Made by a program: the position numbers and the translations under genes | Notes under the pieces: model-generated | What the model saw: only the letters and a program-made list of their open reading frames with translations | Told to the model about the DNA's origin: nothing | The model's database searches: none | Assembly (NCBI GenBank): GCA_950295325.1 | Contig: OX485806.1 | Span: 3,968,001 to 4,032,000 of the forward strand | Length of the DNA stretch: 64,000 nucleotides | Origin: Polytrichum commune | Lineage: Eukaryota; Streptophyta; Polytrichopsida; Polytrichales; Polytrichaceae | Reading direction: 5' to 3' | Shown here: positions 23,341 through 40,145 of the stretch, one piece after another | How the letters are laid out: every line of letters begins with the position of its first letter | How positions within the stretch are numbered: the first letter of the stretch is position 1

Positions 23341-25249
23341 ATTTGCAAAATCTAGACTTTTTCATTGCTTAAATTATATCATAGGATCTTATGATGCACT
23401 TTTGATATATCTAAATTTTATGTGAGATGTGTGAATATGTAATGATTACTTGAATTTCATGCTATTAAAATGTGATGAAAAAACAAAATGTTTATTTTTT
23501 GATGTTAAATATATAAATAAATGTTGAATAGTGAAAATATAATCAAAACAACTGCTATAATATTATCATAACCAACTTTGCATATTTTATTAGAGGATCT
23601 AACCATAGAATCCTATGATAGAATTGAACATGTTCTAATCATGGACTTTGGACTTAGTCTTGTTTTACTTAAATATGTGTTAAAACCAATCTTCAAGCTT
23701 GAGTTTGAAAATAAGGTTCATTAAAGGGGTGGTTTCGACCCAAGTTTCTTGAACCTGGAGTTGACCCAGACCCTAAATAAGTATTAACTTTGTCACAAAG
23801 TTTGAAAATGGAGATACTTCACTAGAGAACTGCAAGAATTATCGCATATGAGTGTGCATCTCATCCATCCAACACATAAACTCGATCCCCTAGAAAGTGG
23901 TGCATGAGTCATCTCAAATGACTGTTTGGACTAGACTAATTCGGGCCCGGGTTTTAAAGCTAATTCTGGAGTCAAATCAACTAAAAATCCTAAACACTGG
24001 GATTGCATATTATTTCAAGGCTTTCGTGTTGGATGAACGAGAAGTACGCAACAATGTTGGGTGGGTATTTAACTTTGTTACTAACCTTCGGTTCCGGTCT
24101 TTGAAGACAAATTAGAAGCAAATAACCTTCGGTTGCAAGGTTTTGAAAGTTTTTACAATGAAAGAACCTCCGGTCCCGGTTATTTGAAAAGATTCCAAGA
24201 TTTGGTGGTTTCCATGAAAGAACTGACAAAGAACCAACGGTTTCTTAGAAGGTTATTTGACTGGGTTTTGATTTTCTAAAACCCACGATCATGAATCAAG
24301 TCCAGTTACTTGAAAATTTGACAATCATGATTGTAAATTCAAAGAACCACCCTCATAACCAGCGGGGGTTTGGTGCCAATTTTAATACCCGCCCAACACT
24401 AGTACACATACTCATTCAATAGTTCTCATAATGAAAACACATAACATTATTCAGATTCATAACAATGTTTTATGGGATTAACAATATTCCACATAATATT
24501 CTTGAATATTCCCCACATTCATTCTGAATTACCCACACATGTGGTATCTTATGCAGTCTACTGAAAATGTTAAGACTTGGAAACCCGACTCCCCATCTGC
24601 CAGCTGGGCCGCTCGGGACAATGTTAAGGGTGGGGGCCACCTTCCACGCTGTCACAGTCTTTGGACCACGTTGTAGAAACAGCCAAGAATGAGACACTAA
24701 CCAACAGATACACGACACGTGTCACGAATCCACGACAAGATCCTCGCACTGCGCTTTAGCATAGGCAACTCGCATCTCCTCCTCATTCGGAGCACCACGC
24801 ACACTGAACGATCCCCACTTAAAAAATTAAGTATTTACATAGACTAACTCCAAATTACACTAGGCAAATTCTTCAGGTTCCTTGGCCGAATTCATGAAAA
24901 GAATCATGATGATCATCACCACCACCATCACCATCATTCCTGTATGTACGCATGAATGTGACAAGTACCTATGTTTTATGAATGTGTAAATTAGGTAAGT
25001 ATGGACAATCAACAAACAAATGCTTGAGGAAGCAGGGTGAAGAAGACTCCTGAGAGGCAGCATCAGCCTTTCTCCAGGTAATCTTGGGTGCATCATTTCC
25101 TCTGACTAGTGCCTCGCATCATGATTCCTCACCATCATTCCCGAGCTCCTCGGAGCTGGGACCAGAATCTTCATCCGGTGCCTGAATCATTGCCTCAATT
25201 GCTGTTTTTAGGTATTGGGGAATCGCACAAGCGGTGTGAACTAACCTTT

Positions 25250-25250
<1 letters not shown>
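23341..25250. other. AT-rich gene-free stretch
   Basis: No reading frame with recognisable content. About 24896-24940 is a CATCAYCACCA-type trinucleotide-rich patch. From about 25100 the sequence becomes more GC-balanced toward the Rab gene leader. Confidence 0.45.
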
Positions 25251-29021
<3,771 letters not shown>

Positions 29022-29540
29022 TGAGTAATAGAGCACATTATTTCCTCCAAGCTTCTTCAATAGTTTGGGTAAATAGTCAGTTTCCTAAGAAGTATCCTTG
29101 TAATATCTTGAAGGTTCCCAAAGGAGTGTCACTTAGGGATAAGTTCTTAGGGTTTAATGTCTGCTTTTAACATCCACTGTATAATTGTCTCAGCTGATTA
29201 TGTCTGAATTTTCTTGCGAGAGAGGCATGCTGGTGACTGGTAGGTAGGAAAGTGGGGACACTTCGGATAGATTGAAAGGGTGTGAGAACTTTGTAGGATG
29301 TAGAATCCGTAATCTGCAGTCGGCATTGGTTGAGAATTTTAGGTGTTAGGCTGTATTTTGAAGCAATCTATTTATGAAGGTTTCAAATGGAATCTGGTTG
29401 CAAGTTCCTGTACCTTGAGCATCTTTGATCTTTTGAAGGTTCTGCGTACTTGATTTCTTTCTTTCTTTCTTCAGGATGTTATTTGTCTCTATGTTGTGAT
29501 TTAATCATCATCAATAAAGTGCTAAGGGTGTCAAGTCTAC
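29022..29540 (+). other. 3' untranslated region of RABH1 gene (inferred)
   Basis: The downstream sequence has no coding signal and contains AATAAA at about 29513-29518, a plausible poly(A) signal, some 490 bases after the stop codon. A CTTT microsatellite lies at about 29455-29475. Confidence 0.5.
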
Positions 29541-32500
29541 ATCTTGTGTGACTTAAATGTTGAGTACCTAGCGGTTATATCAAAAGCTATTGTATTATGG
29601 ACCAGGGGTCCAGGTCCAGGTCCAGGTCAGTGATGTACTATTGTGACCAATATTAGTGAAAATGCTCCCAAATGTCTCAAATGTGGTAGGTAGTCCAGGT
29701 GCATGGCTATTTGCTTGTAAAAGAGTATTTGATCTCTAAAGGGTTCAAGTTAATGACTCCATCCAATATTAAGAGAACAGTAATTCTGCCAGATTATTGG
29801 ATTAATGAGCTCCATGCTTTGCATCTGATGTGTGTGTTAAGGGTTGCCACTTCCACTAATTCTTTGTTACACCTACGTGAGAGGTTGATCTGAGCATTGC
29901 ACTCCCTACAAAATGAGCTCAAAAAGTTCAGAAGTTTTAAGACATTTATGGAGTTACCTAATTGCAGAACTCCATCCACACACACAACAAGCCTTTGCAT
30001 GATTGCAAATTCATTTGAATGATGAGGAAAACCTTAGAAAGGGAATGCTGTACCTTTGGAAGGAATGAACATCTTCTATGCAATTTCACACTACCTAACC
30101 TAATTGAGATTCTTGAAGACTTTGACATAAGTAGACAAGGCACCCTAGAGTTCAAAAACTGCCATCACATCAAATTCTACTTGACAGATGTATGACTTCA
30201 TTTCATCATCACATGGGTTGATGCCCCCCCTATGGTCTGATTACCTATATCACAACTTAGAAATCAGAATTTCCACTACTTAAGTATGCGTGGTGATGTG
30301 CGTCCTGTAAGTTAGATAGTGAAGTGATTCCCTTGCAGGTATGAATGAAGCACATACCATCGCCGCAATGCTGATTGAGTTGATCAATATCATCACTTCC
30401 TATGTATTAATTAGCTCTGTGTACTCATAGTTAAGTGCAGCCTTACAGCAAGAGGATTGTTGTTTATTAGTGTTTCGAATCCTTTGACGGTGTTTTGTAT
30501 TCGTATCACATAGTTACTCGGCGAATGCTCAACGTGGGTAGCATTGTGTGACACCTCTTATTTCTTAATCCTCACATTTAGTCCTATTCTTATGTGGAAG
30601 AATTTTGGCGCCCATGGCTCCAGTAGGTAATGTTGTCAAAGAGCATTAAACTCCTATGATGTCATATTGTGACCTATGCTCCAGGCCAGGATTAGGGCTT
30701 GTTGCGATTCTCTTAGGTCGATGGGGTTTTGGTCTTGAATCCTTCATTGTAATGATGCTTCCACATCTTCCACATCTTTCTAGTGGTCCAAGTGAGTACG
30801 CCGAAATCTTTGAGGAGTATCATCTCGGGTATACATAGGTTAGGTGATGGATGAGACACCATTTGACATCCTTATTGACTTGATGTTGGTCATGATTTTT
30901 GGTAGTTGGGATGTTTGCAAGGGTAAGTAAGACCTGTGTGTGTCCTCCTTCCTAATTATCTTTCGAGGATCCATGAACTTCAGTTGACCATAAGTGTGTA
31001 TTCGTTTGGCCAAATTTGTAGAGATTTGGTTTTACAGCATCAACATCAATCCAACTTGACAGTAATGATGATGATGATGAATATCCTCATTTTTGTATGC
31101 TCAGAATCTCCATGTGTGTACTACTGATCGTAGAATCTATGGAAGGTGGGTTCTTCTCCGAACCTTATTGAATTGATCAACTTCATTTTGTTGTTGGGGT
31201 TCATCCAAGGGATCTGTCGGTGCTCCAAAACCTATCCTATCTTATTTAAAGGTTTTAAGGAGGTATTAGCTCTCAGGATCGCTTGCTTTCCAATCCTCAC
31301 CGGTTTTTTTCGAACCTGAATTTTTTTGGAGCTACATTGCAAAGTTTGGAATCCCTAAGCGTATCCTACATTTGTTGGGAATGGCATCCCTAAATGGGCG
31401 GTTAGTACTCCTATTTCGTGGTTTTCTTGAATATGAAGCCTAAACCCTCGGTCAAATAACCTCTTTAATTCGTCGAGGAGGGTGCTTGATTACATGATAC
31501 TTTGAGAGATCCAATTTTGTAAATCTTCTGGTAGCAATAACTCAGCCATATGTAAAAGGTTTGCCTAATACCAGAATTGAATTTCTTAACTTGAGCATTC
31601 GAACCCACATTTTTTCACCCTTCTTCATCCAGCAGTGCTCATCCATGGTGTAGCTCTGCCATTCCAATCATGCTCTTATTTCTGATTTCCTTATTTCTTA
31701 TTTCGAGTCACATTTCTTACAATAATGTCAATCAAGTAAGCCAATGGTGCACTGTAGAAGAAAGAAAGCTCTTGATATTCAATTCAGATTTCACACTCGG
31801 TGTCGTTGGTCGTTGGTCGTTGTATAGTTGAATTCTTTCCAGTTGAATAGACTATTCTCGAATTACATGTGATTAAGTTCTAGCTGTGATTAGTGGTTAT
31901 CATAACCCCCGGATATCACCAATCAAGGTCACATCATCGAATGAGCGTACTCCTTTTTTGTGTATAAAAATACCTATGCAACAATTTCGTATGTGGGTTG
32001 GAGGTACTTAAACTCAGGTTTCAATTGACTTGTCCGTTTTTTTCCAGCCAAGCTGTATTGAAGGTACAAGGGTTTATGATGTACATATCGTCAAAGGTTG
32101 GATCCAGTCATGTTGCATATCTGACTATCTCACGCTTTGACGAATGCCCAATACCCCATTTTATGTAGATGTTTCAAAAGATTTTATTGTCTTATGATAG
32201 CACCGACATTGCTTATAGTCAGCTGGAAGAAATCAAAAGTTAAAACTCAGGAAGTCGTTACAAATTCCTGCTGATTGAGTCATGTCAATGTTGTTGCTAC
32301 AGACAGGATTGCTTGGTTGGTATGTGCAATGAATGAACTGTGTTGGGTGGCCCGAGCTGGTTTCAGGAATCGACTCAAATGCCCTAGAATAAGAATCCGC
32401 AATTTTGTTCGGGCTTGTTGAAACTTAGGTCATTTGTGGCCTTTCATCTTTCTTCTCTTTCTCTCACTCTCTCCCGCGTCAAGGATTTATATGGTAGGCT

Positions 32501-33656
32501 CTAGAACATCATCGTACTTTACTTCAAAGGCAACACTAACAGTTCGGTGACAGGTTTTGATTGTCCAAGCATCTTCGTGGATTGGGGGTTTATGCTTTCT
32601 TAGCGACTGAAGGAAGCTCATCATTAAGAGGTTGGGTGCTACTTACCTATCACATTTTGTGCAGATTTAAAATAAGATTCAAAATCACTAGAAAAGGATT
32701 TGGTTGGCTCCAGCATGAATCTTACTTTGAGTTTAATTGGCGAGCAATGATGATTTATGAGTTTTAAAGGTAATGGTAGGAGACTTTTAGGTAAACTGGG
32801 GTCAAAGGCTCGAATTCATGTTTGATCTTGTAAAGTCAATGTCAATTGGAAAGAGATGTAGATGGGTCAGGGATGCAAGACGGTTGATGATGTGTAAGGT
32901 ACTTTCTTTTGGGTTCTAAATCATTCGCAGAGATTCAAGGTCTTTCAATGAGTCTCATATGAGGTTCCGAGTGATACAAGGCATTTGTGAAGAAAGCTTG
33001 ATTCATTTGCTTGCAGGTGTATTAGGGATTCTTGTCCAATGATTGGTCACAATTATTGTTTGATGCTAGACAAGCAACTTTGAACAGTTGATGATGTCCA
33101 CCACTTTGTCAATTGATTTTGAGGTAATCCTGATGATGATGATATCTTTGGTGTATGAAAGGCACTGGTAACATCATAATGACCTATTTGGAATAGTTCC
33201 AGTGAATCACAATGTGAAATTGAATGTAATACCCGCAGAGATCCTGAGAGCATGTATGTTTCAATCAAATGTCAATGAAGATGAAAACACGAACTAGGTC
33301 TGAAAGTGAAGACGCCACACGGTCTGCCCAACCAGCACCCCTAAAGGCAGGGCGAGGTACACAAATCTCATCAACACGAATCCTGAGGTTTTTTGTGTAT
33401 AGTTGATTAGGTTCATCATGGAATTGTCCAGTTCCACATCTCCAATATGTAGAATTTTTATCAAAATTAGGGGCTATTCAAGATGACTAGTGGATCTTAT
33501 CAAACGCCCTTTCATTTCCACGGTGCAAGAGCTCTTGACTCCCCACCTATTTTTGAAGGACGGATGAGTGATCGTCTATACTGAAAGTACTGGAATCCAG
33601 GGTCTGAGTATAAATATATTTTGTTCACATTTTGTGGCTATGGAAAGTTGTGGCAG
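29541..33656. other. Gene-poor spacer; may hold unrecognised 5' exon of GTE gene
   Basis: No protein family is recognisable in any frame. GGTCCA occurs in short tandem near 29606-29626, and simple GATGAT runs occur near 31063 and 33133. Because the first recognisable exon of the downstream bromodomain gene begins with open sequence before its first ATG, a short upstream exon could be hidden here. I could not locate one. Confidence 0.4.
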
Positions 33657-33727
33657 GAGGTAGAAAAAATGACAAAAGGTTGTCATCGCCAGAAGCAGAT
33701 GTAGCAGGGGAAGTGAAACAGGATGCT

Positions 33728-36700
33728 ATGGATTCTATGGAAAATACAGGCCTCAAACAGCAGGTGCTGGACTTAGCAGCACAAGTTGAAAAGGTAGATT
33801 TTTCCTTTCATTTATATAGATAGGTACACACTTCCTGTATGGCACTGGAATTCTCTCTTGGAATATTCTTGGGTTAAAACGAAAAAAGAAAACAATCTCG
33901 TGATTTGTGAATTGAGGCCTTCTGCCACCCAAATTTTTAATTTTTAAGTTCCTCCAAAAACACAGCATTTTTTGGATTCTCTGGCCAATTAGTCTTCTAC
34001 TCGGATCCTGGACTACATGATCTATGCTATGAAATGCTCAATTCACTCCTTTCCATTATATCAATTTTGAAGATCTGAGAATAAAATTCCAGAAATGTGA
34101 ATCTGAACAGAGAATGAACAAATAAGGAGTCGCAGTTTGCCAATGTAGATTGAAATGCATGTTGCAACAGTTGGTTATTATCAGCAATCACAAATTTAGG
34201 ACTTGCCTCTCCAGGAACTATTTCTAATTTTGTTTGTCAACTTGTTCTTGGTAAACATAATGAAACTTTTGTATGTATGGAATTTTGAAATCCAGACACT
34301 TGGCAAAAGTCTATTATAACAAAGCCATCATCATGTGAATGGTGTAACTTATGTGAATGTTGATGAACTGAAGTTTAAGTTTTGTATGTGAAGCTAAGTG
34401 AGCAGATAGAGAAGCATGTGAGTGAGGTGACCTACATGAGTACAGTTTGCAAGCGCATGGGGAAATCCGATACTCCTGTGCACGAAAAATCACGCCATAA
34501 TCAAAATGGAGGCTGTGGGCCTAACATCAAAAGTCATGAGGAAGTGACAACTATAGATGGGCATGAAGCAGCACGCAAAAAGCGAATGCAAGAGCTCATG
34601 CGCCAGTTTGGAACAGTTTTAAAACAGGTAACAAACACTCCTTGCCATGCTTTTTTGTAACCCATTTGGTGCAACAAAGGTAGATGAGTCTTTTAATTGG
34701 TTAATTTTCCGACTAGTCCACTTCTTTTAGGATATGAAATACACAAAAAATACAAGATGGTTAACAAATCCAAATCGAGGTTGTAGCCACTTTCCTCATA
34801 ATTTTCCAAGCTCATATAAACATCTTATTTGTTATCAAATTGAAGATTCTTGTGCTCATTACATGGTCACTATTGAGCCTAGAATGGTTATCATATTTAG
34901 AACACATAGTCCAATCTCTTTTAAACACATCTTTTTGGTATCCGTACTTGGAGCACACCAAACCACATAGTACTCAAATATAGGTGTCTAATTAAGACAA
35001 GTAACTGAATAAGGGTTGTCTACCTTGGGACAACACAAATTCTTGGTGGTCTAAGTTAAAGTGCTTTGAAGTGTTTTTTTTCCTAATTCTAGATGCTTTG
35101 TTCATGACTTCTACAGATATCGCAACACAAGTGGGCTTGGCCTTTCATGAAGCCTGTGGATGTGGAGGGTCTTGGATTGTTCGACTATCATGATGTACGT
35201 GATAGATTTGCCTTTGACTGCCAGAATTATTAGGAATTTCATCACCTTCTACTATGCTTCAAATTATCTTCTTGTTTCCTCCAATGCCAGCATTGTATCA
35301 TGATGCTCCAATGACTAAATCTTAGTAACAACCCAGGGTTTTGAGTGACATTTTATGGCATCAAGTTTCTTCTGGGCCAGTTGTTGATCGACTATGGTAC
35401 AAATGAATAGGAAATCTTAAGAGGCTTTGGCACCTCGTAATTTGTAATGCTTGACTTGAATCTTACTTTTGAAGGGTGGCTTAAACCCAAGGCCTTAAGT
35501 TGGATCCCATGGGAACTCTGAGGTTAAGCCACCTAAAGCTGGAATGGTGCTTGGATGGGTGTCCTTCCTAGCGCTTGATTTCCGGTGCACGTTACCATCT
35601 AAGGTCCAGCTAACCATAGTGTGGGTATCAAGGGGAACCGTATATTTTCAACCAACCATATGGGAACCTAGGGGCTTGACCTTGGGGGAGATAGGTGTCG
35701 GTCAACTTGTCTGTGCGCATTCAAGGTGTTCACCTTTGAAAGGAGAAAGTAGTCTTTGGGGGCCGTCTAATTTTTATAATGCCCATTATGGGATTACATA
35801 TAGACTTAGACCAACTTGAAAATGAAGCAACGCCACAATTCACACCATTGGCAATATTGGGATAGTCTTTCTTTCTTTCTTTCTTTTCCTTTAACTTTTG
35901 GTGAATGACAGAACGTCAAGGTCAACCGCAGTTTCCTCACTTGATAATTTTGGATCAGGTTGTAAAGAATCCAATGGACTTGGGCACAATACGAGAGAAA
36001 CTGGACGCAAAGAATGGTGCAGGGTACAAGCACATCCAAGAGATTTGTGACGATGTTCGCCTTGTGTTCACGAATGCTATGTCATACAACCAGGATGGTT
36101 CTGATGTTTACGTGATGGCTAAAACCCTCTCTGATAAATTTGAGGAGAAATGGAAGACTGCACTTGAACCAAAGCTAGCTGAGGAGGTATATCTCACGAC
36201 CTATTACTGACTGAGCTTGCTCCTTTATAGAGTTTTCATTTTTATTTAATGTTATGACACTATTAATGGTGACTTGTAAAACATATAAACATGTACAAGA
36301 TACAGCATAAACTTTTGTGGGTTTTGTTAAGCTCCTGATGTTTTCACTACAGAATATGAAGAGGAAGCAGGAAGAACATGGAGTGCATGGAAACGACGGT
36401 GCACTGGAAGAGGCTTCTATCAAAAACCTGGCAGAGAGATTTGTTCAACAGGTGAGACATAACCATCTTACTTGAAGCAGTTGCCATTGAGGCAAGAACC
36501 TATTTTTTGAAGCCGGTTAAAATTGTTGGTTCACCTGGAAGTCAATTTGAAACTATTTTTACCAAGAAAACCAGTGATGATAAATTAATAGCATGATTGA
36601 AATGCCATATAACTTCTCTTGTATGTTGAGTGAGACTGTGAGTAATGAGACTGGCGCACAGATAGCTACAATTTTAGTCGCAGCATTATGGTCTGGGAAA

Positions 36701-38474
36701 TTTTGATTTTGTTTGTAAGAAATTCAAAAAGTGATGTTAGAGCATGTGGGTCCAGGTGGCGGAACTCAATAAGAAGCTGGAAGAGTTGAAGCAAAAGACC
36801 ACTCCGATTTGCAGGTAGATTCCTCTTTCATCCACTTTCAGGCATTTAAGGGTATAAGCTAATTATAATAAATCAAAGATTCAAGTTTCGTGGTTCAGAA
36901 TTCACATGTCCTTGGACTGTGGGGTCATGTTTTATGACCTGCGAAATCACAATAGCTCTTCAAGGTTTGTTGTAGGAGCTCAATCTCTCAGTATGCTTGA
37001 TATAAATCTGAAGTCAGTGATTATGTTACACTTTAACTAGGCTTCGTAGTCTTTGGAGGTCTTTTAACAGCAGCTTAAGTCCAAAATCTTCAGCTGCCGT
37101 CAGAAATGAAGAAATGATGTGATTACAAAATCTCTTTAAGACGTGCAGTTCATATGGCTTTTAATTAGTTTAAAAGATTCGGTTGCTAGCAGGGCAATGT
37201 CAAAGGAAGAGAAACGGCAACTAGGACAGAGCCTGGGGAGGCTGCCACCTGAGAAGCTCAGCAAAGCCATTCAGATTATTGCACAAGAAAACCCTTCACT
37301 CAACACATTCACAGATCAAGTTGAGATTGATATTGAGGCACAGGTATACTTTCACTTTTACCCAAACTCCTTGTGGACTATGTTGCTATTTGAGGTGGTG
37401 GTTGGAGACCTTGCAAAGCTGTAGTTAGCCGCTTAGTATTTCATGCCTAATAGGGTTATCTTATAACTCAATGGCTCTTTACATCGGGAGTTGGTCCCCG
37501 ATGATTTTCTATTGGTCGTATTACATACAATGTCCATAATTTATTCCACTTGTGATGCATTCTTGGATGTAGTGTTTGAATTTGAATAAAGACAACCTAT
37601 TTCAGTTGATTTGAGGGCCAAATTTATTTTAGCACCTCTTGGCATGCCAAAATGAGTTTCACCCTCAATGAACCGATATAGAATGTTCTTTGTTCAAACC
37701 TCCACAATACCTCCAAGCATGCACTAAGGTAAGTGGGTCCTAAATGATTACTTTTTTCGACGAGCCCACTTCTCCTAGGATATGAAACACCCGACTAGTA
37801 TGAGATGGTTAGCATAACCAAATCAAGGTCATAGCCACTTTCCTCATAATTTCTGGAGCTCATATGAATATCTTATTCATTATCAAAGTAAAGATTCTCT
37901 TGCTCATTAAATGGTCATGTAGGTCCTCAAAAATGCGTTCACTATTGAGCCTAGAATGGTTATCATATTTTGAGCAGGTAGTCCAATCACTTCTAAACAA
38001 ATGCCTTTTTGGTATCTATTCTTGGAGCCACGACTAATTATATACCACTCAAATATATGTGTCCGATTAAGATAAGTAGCCGAATTAGGCACATCTACCT
38101 TATATACTTACCGAACATGGAGATCTTGTATGCAAAACACCCAACTCCCGAGCAAAACCCTTGTTGAGCTAAAAGATAGTTCTAAATACATCTGAATCCT
38201 AGTCAAGTATAATTTTAATATGACAACAGATACCAGCCAACGATTGTTTTATCTGCCTCCTTGGAATGGATTCCCATGTAATTCTTCTTTTCCATCTCTA
38301 ATAATGTCTCCATTTGGCTGGCAGAATCCTGCAACTCTGTGGAGGTTGCAGCGATATGTGCAAGCAGCCTTGAGTCCTGAAATAGCACAAGAAATCCACG
38401 CAAAGAAGCGTATTGCTTCAGAACCTAAAACCAAAAAGATGAATAAACGCAGCAAACTGCCAGCCACACCTTGA
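33728..38474 (+). CDS. GTE: GTE-type bromodomain-NET chromatin protein
   Basis: Predicted nuclear acetyl-histone reader of the plant GTE (BET-like) group. Exons: 33728-33793, 34394-34627, 35117-35194, 35959-36186, 36353-36451, 36756-36814, 37193-37343, 38325-38474; 354 aa, frame kept at each junction. Residues 5-40 are heptad-like. The bromodomain (about 101-200) has the WAWPF shelf, DYHDVVKNPMDLGTI and the acetyl-lysine-contacting Asn in MSYNQ. A NET domain follows (about 256-320: MSKEEKRQLGQSL...LPPEKL...EIDIEAQ...LWRLQRYV), then a Lys/Arg-rich tail (EIHAKKR, PKTKKMNKR). The start is uncertain: 33728 is the first in-frame ATG, but the frame is open back to a possible acceptor at 33655-33656, so an upstream exon may exist. 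Length and single bromodomain fit GTE1/GTE6-type proteins. Confidence 0.9.
34676..35030 (-). mobile_element. AAGGTAGATG-family element in GTE intron 2
   Basis: Reverse-orientation copy with AGGTAGATGAG at one end and TGTCTACCTT at the other. Inner blocks match the 28447 copy reversed, for example CACTATTGAGCCTAGAATGG, CAATCTCTTTTAAACACAT and GTGTCTAATTAAGACAAGTA. Confidence 0.65.
35862..35890 (+). repeat. (CTTT)n microsatellite in GTE intron 3
   Basis: CTTTCTTTCTTTCTTTCTTT-type run just before the bromodomain exon at 35959; it may serve as part of the pyrimidine-rich sequence of that intron. Confidence 0.6.
37728..38098 (-). mobile_element. AAGGTAGATG-family element in GTE intron 7
   Basis: Reverse-orientation copy ending ...AGGCACATCTACCTTAT, with blocks GAGCCTAGAATGGTTATC, CAATCACTTCTAAACA and GTCCGATTAAGATAAGTAGC shared with the 28447 and 34676 copies. 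It is the second full copy inside this gene. Confidence 0.65.
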
Positions 38475-39885
38475 GTTCTTCTACACTCTGGACTTCATGC
38501 GTCTTGGTTCCATGCCTCATCGTCTTACAAGGTAATAAGGTGAACATGTCTTAAATGGTTAGTATTTGTTGATTTTGTATAATTATCTACTGGATGTCAG
38601 AGTTAATATTTTTCTTGGATCTGCGAATTCGATATGAGAGTTTAGCAACAATCTATGGAATTTTCTGATCTCCCATATTGCTGCTTTGATATTTCGAAGT
38701 CAATCCCCAGTTACATTGACTCTTCGGCCTAGAATGGCTAACAATTTTTGAGCACCTAATCGAATCTCTTCTAAACACATGTCTTTTCGGTGTCCGTTCT
38801 TAGATCCACACCTAACCGCACACTATAGGTGTCCAAATTAGACACATTTACCTTAACCAATGTTGGACTGGTATCACCTTCTTTTGATACCACTCGAGTT
38901 ATGTATAATGAAAATATTATGTTTTTTATACGAGTAGGGTATGGGTATTTGAGGATTATTTTGTTTTGATACCATTCATGTCTATATGTCATGCAAGAGC
39001 CTTTATACCTAGGTGAAATTACCCTAGAAATGGTATTAAGATTGTATTGATCCAATTAACGATTCGTGTATACAAAGATTCTCTCATCTCGAGATACCCA
39101 CCAAATATCAATATTCAATTAGCATTACAATGTTTATATCCATTATTGATGTTGATTATTGATACTATGCATTCACCCATATACTGGTCCAACATTGGTA
39201 GTAACATCTGTTCGTGCACAACTGCTGAAGCTACAACACAAAATTACAAATTATAGACATGCATCTATGTATATATGTTTAAACTTTGTCAAAGTAATGA
39301 TGTGCACTTGGAATACGTTTTTCGCCTTTGACTTGAAACCTGTTGGGTTTGTGACAAAATGCAGGGAAGAGCATAGTGATGCGACCTAAGGGTGCTCTTG
39401 GGGCTTGTAATCTACTGGAAATTTTGGCCACCAATGCATCCACGCATTTAAATATTCAGGCAAGCTTTACAATTCCTCCATTCCTTGTAGCGGTAGCATC
39501 ACCACCTCATGACAAGACTCTTGTCAGACATTTTTGTAACATACTGGACCAATTTGTTTGTATGACCCACAATTGTCGTGTACTTGAAATTGGTTCCTGA
39601 ATTTCATGATCTTCAAATTTTCCTTTTCACAAACTTACAACAGGAGTCATGACCAGCCCTTTTTTGAACGCTTCCTATGAACGGTTGCCGTTATCCATCA
39701 GGGAGATTTATTCTCAATTTGCTTTCATATAATATGCTTGAGTTGGTTGAGGCTGTTTGTGGGTTCCTCTTATTTGGGTAGCTTGACAAGTTGCATCTCA
39801 ATACAAAGTCACATCTCAATGGAACCAGCACAACAAAATTTGGTCATTGGATATTTGTAATCAATGTCAAGGTTTAGATGTGTTG
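38475..39885. other. 3' flank of GTE gene, with repeat fragment, no supported gene
   Basis: Contains the presumptive 3' untranslated region, then a partial reverse copy of the AAGGTAGATG family at about 38738-38852 (TCGAATCTCTTCTAAACACA, GGTGTCCAAATTAGACACAT). The remaining short open frames lack any similarity. Confidence 0.5.
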
Positions 39886-40145
39886 CTACACTAAATTTGA
39901 TATTTAATGTTATATGGTATTTTATATCACTATGGTAACTTTTCGGACGATGCTTCTTATGAATAATTGAACAAATATTGTCATGGATGATGGACGAGCT
40001 CCTCCATTGGCCAAAACCCTACTTTCCCTTGTCACCAACTTGTGATGAATTATTGTCATGGATGATTGAAATTTGGATGAAAAATCACTTGGTAAGTGAC
40101 AGTAATTGTAGAATTCGTGACACTAGGTATCAAATTTTGGTGTAG
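39886..40145. mobile_element. 260-bp deletion derivative of the 3454-4320 element
   Basis: Ends CTACACTAAAT at the left and GGTGTAG at the right, with TTG flanking both sides (39883-39885, 40146-40148). Shares TATGGTATTTTATAT, GATTGAAATTTGGATG, AAAAAT(C/T)ACTT(G/A)GTAAGTGAC and GTGACACTA blocks with 3454-4320, and lacks most of its middle, including the nested foldback. Confidence 0.6.
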
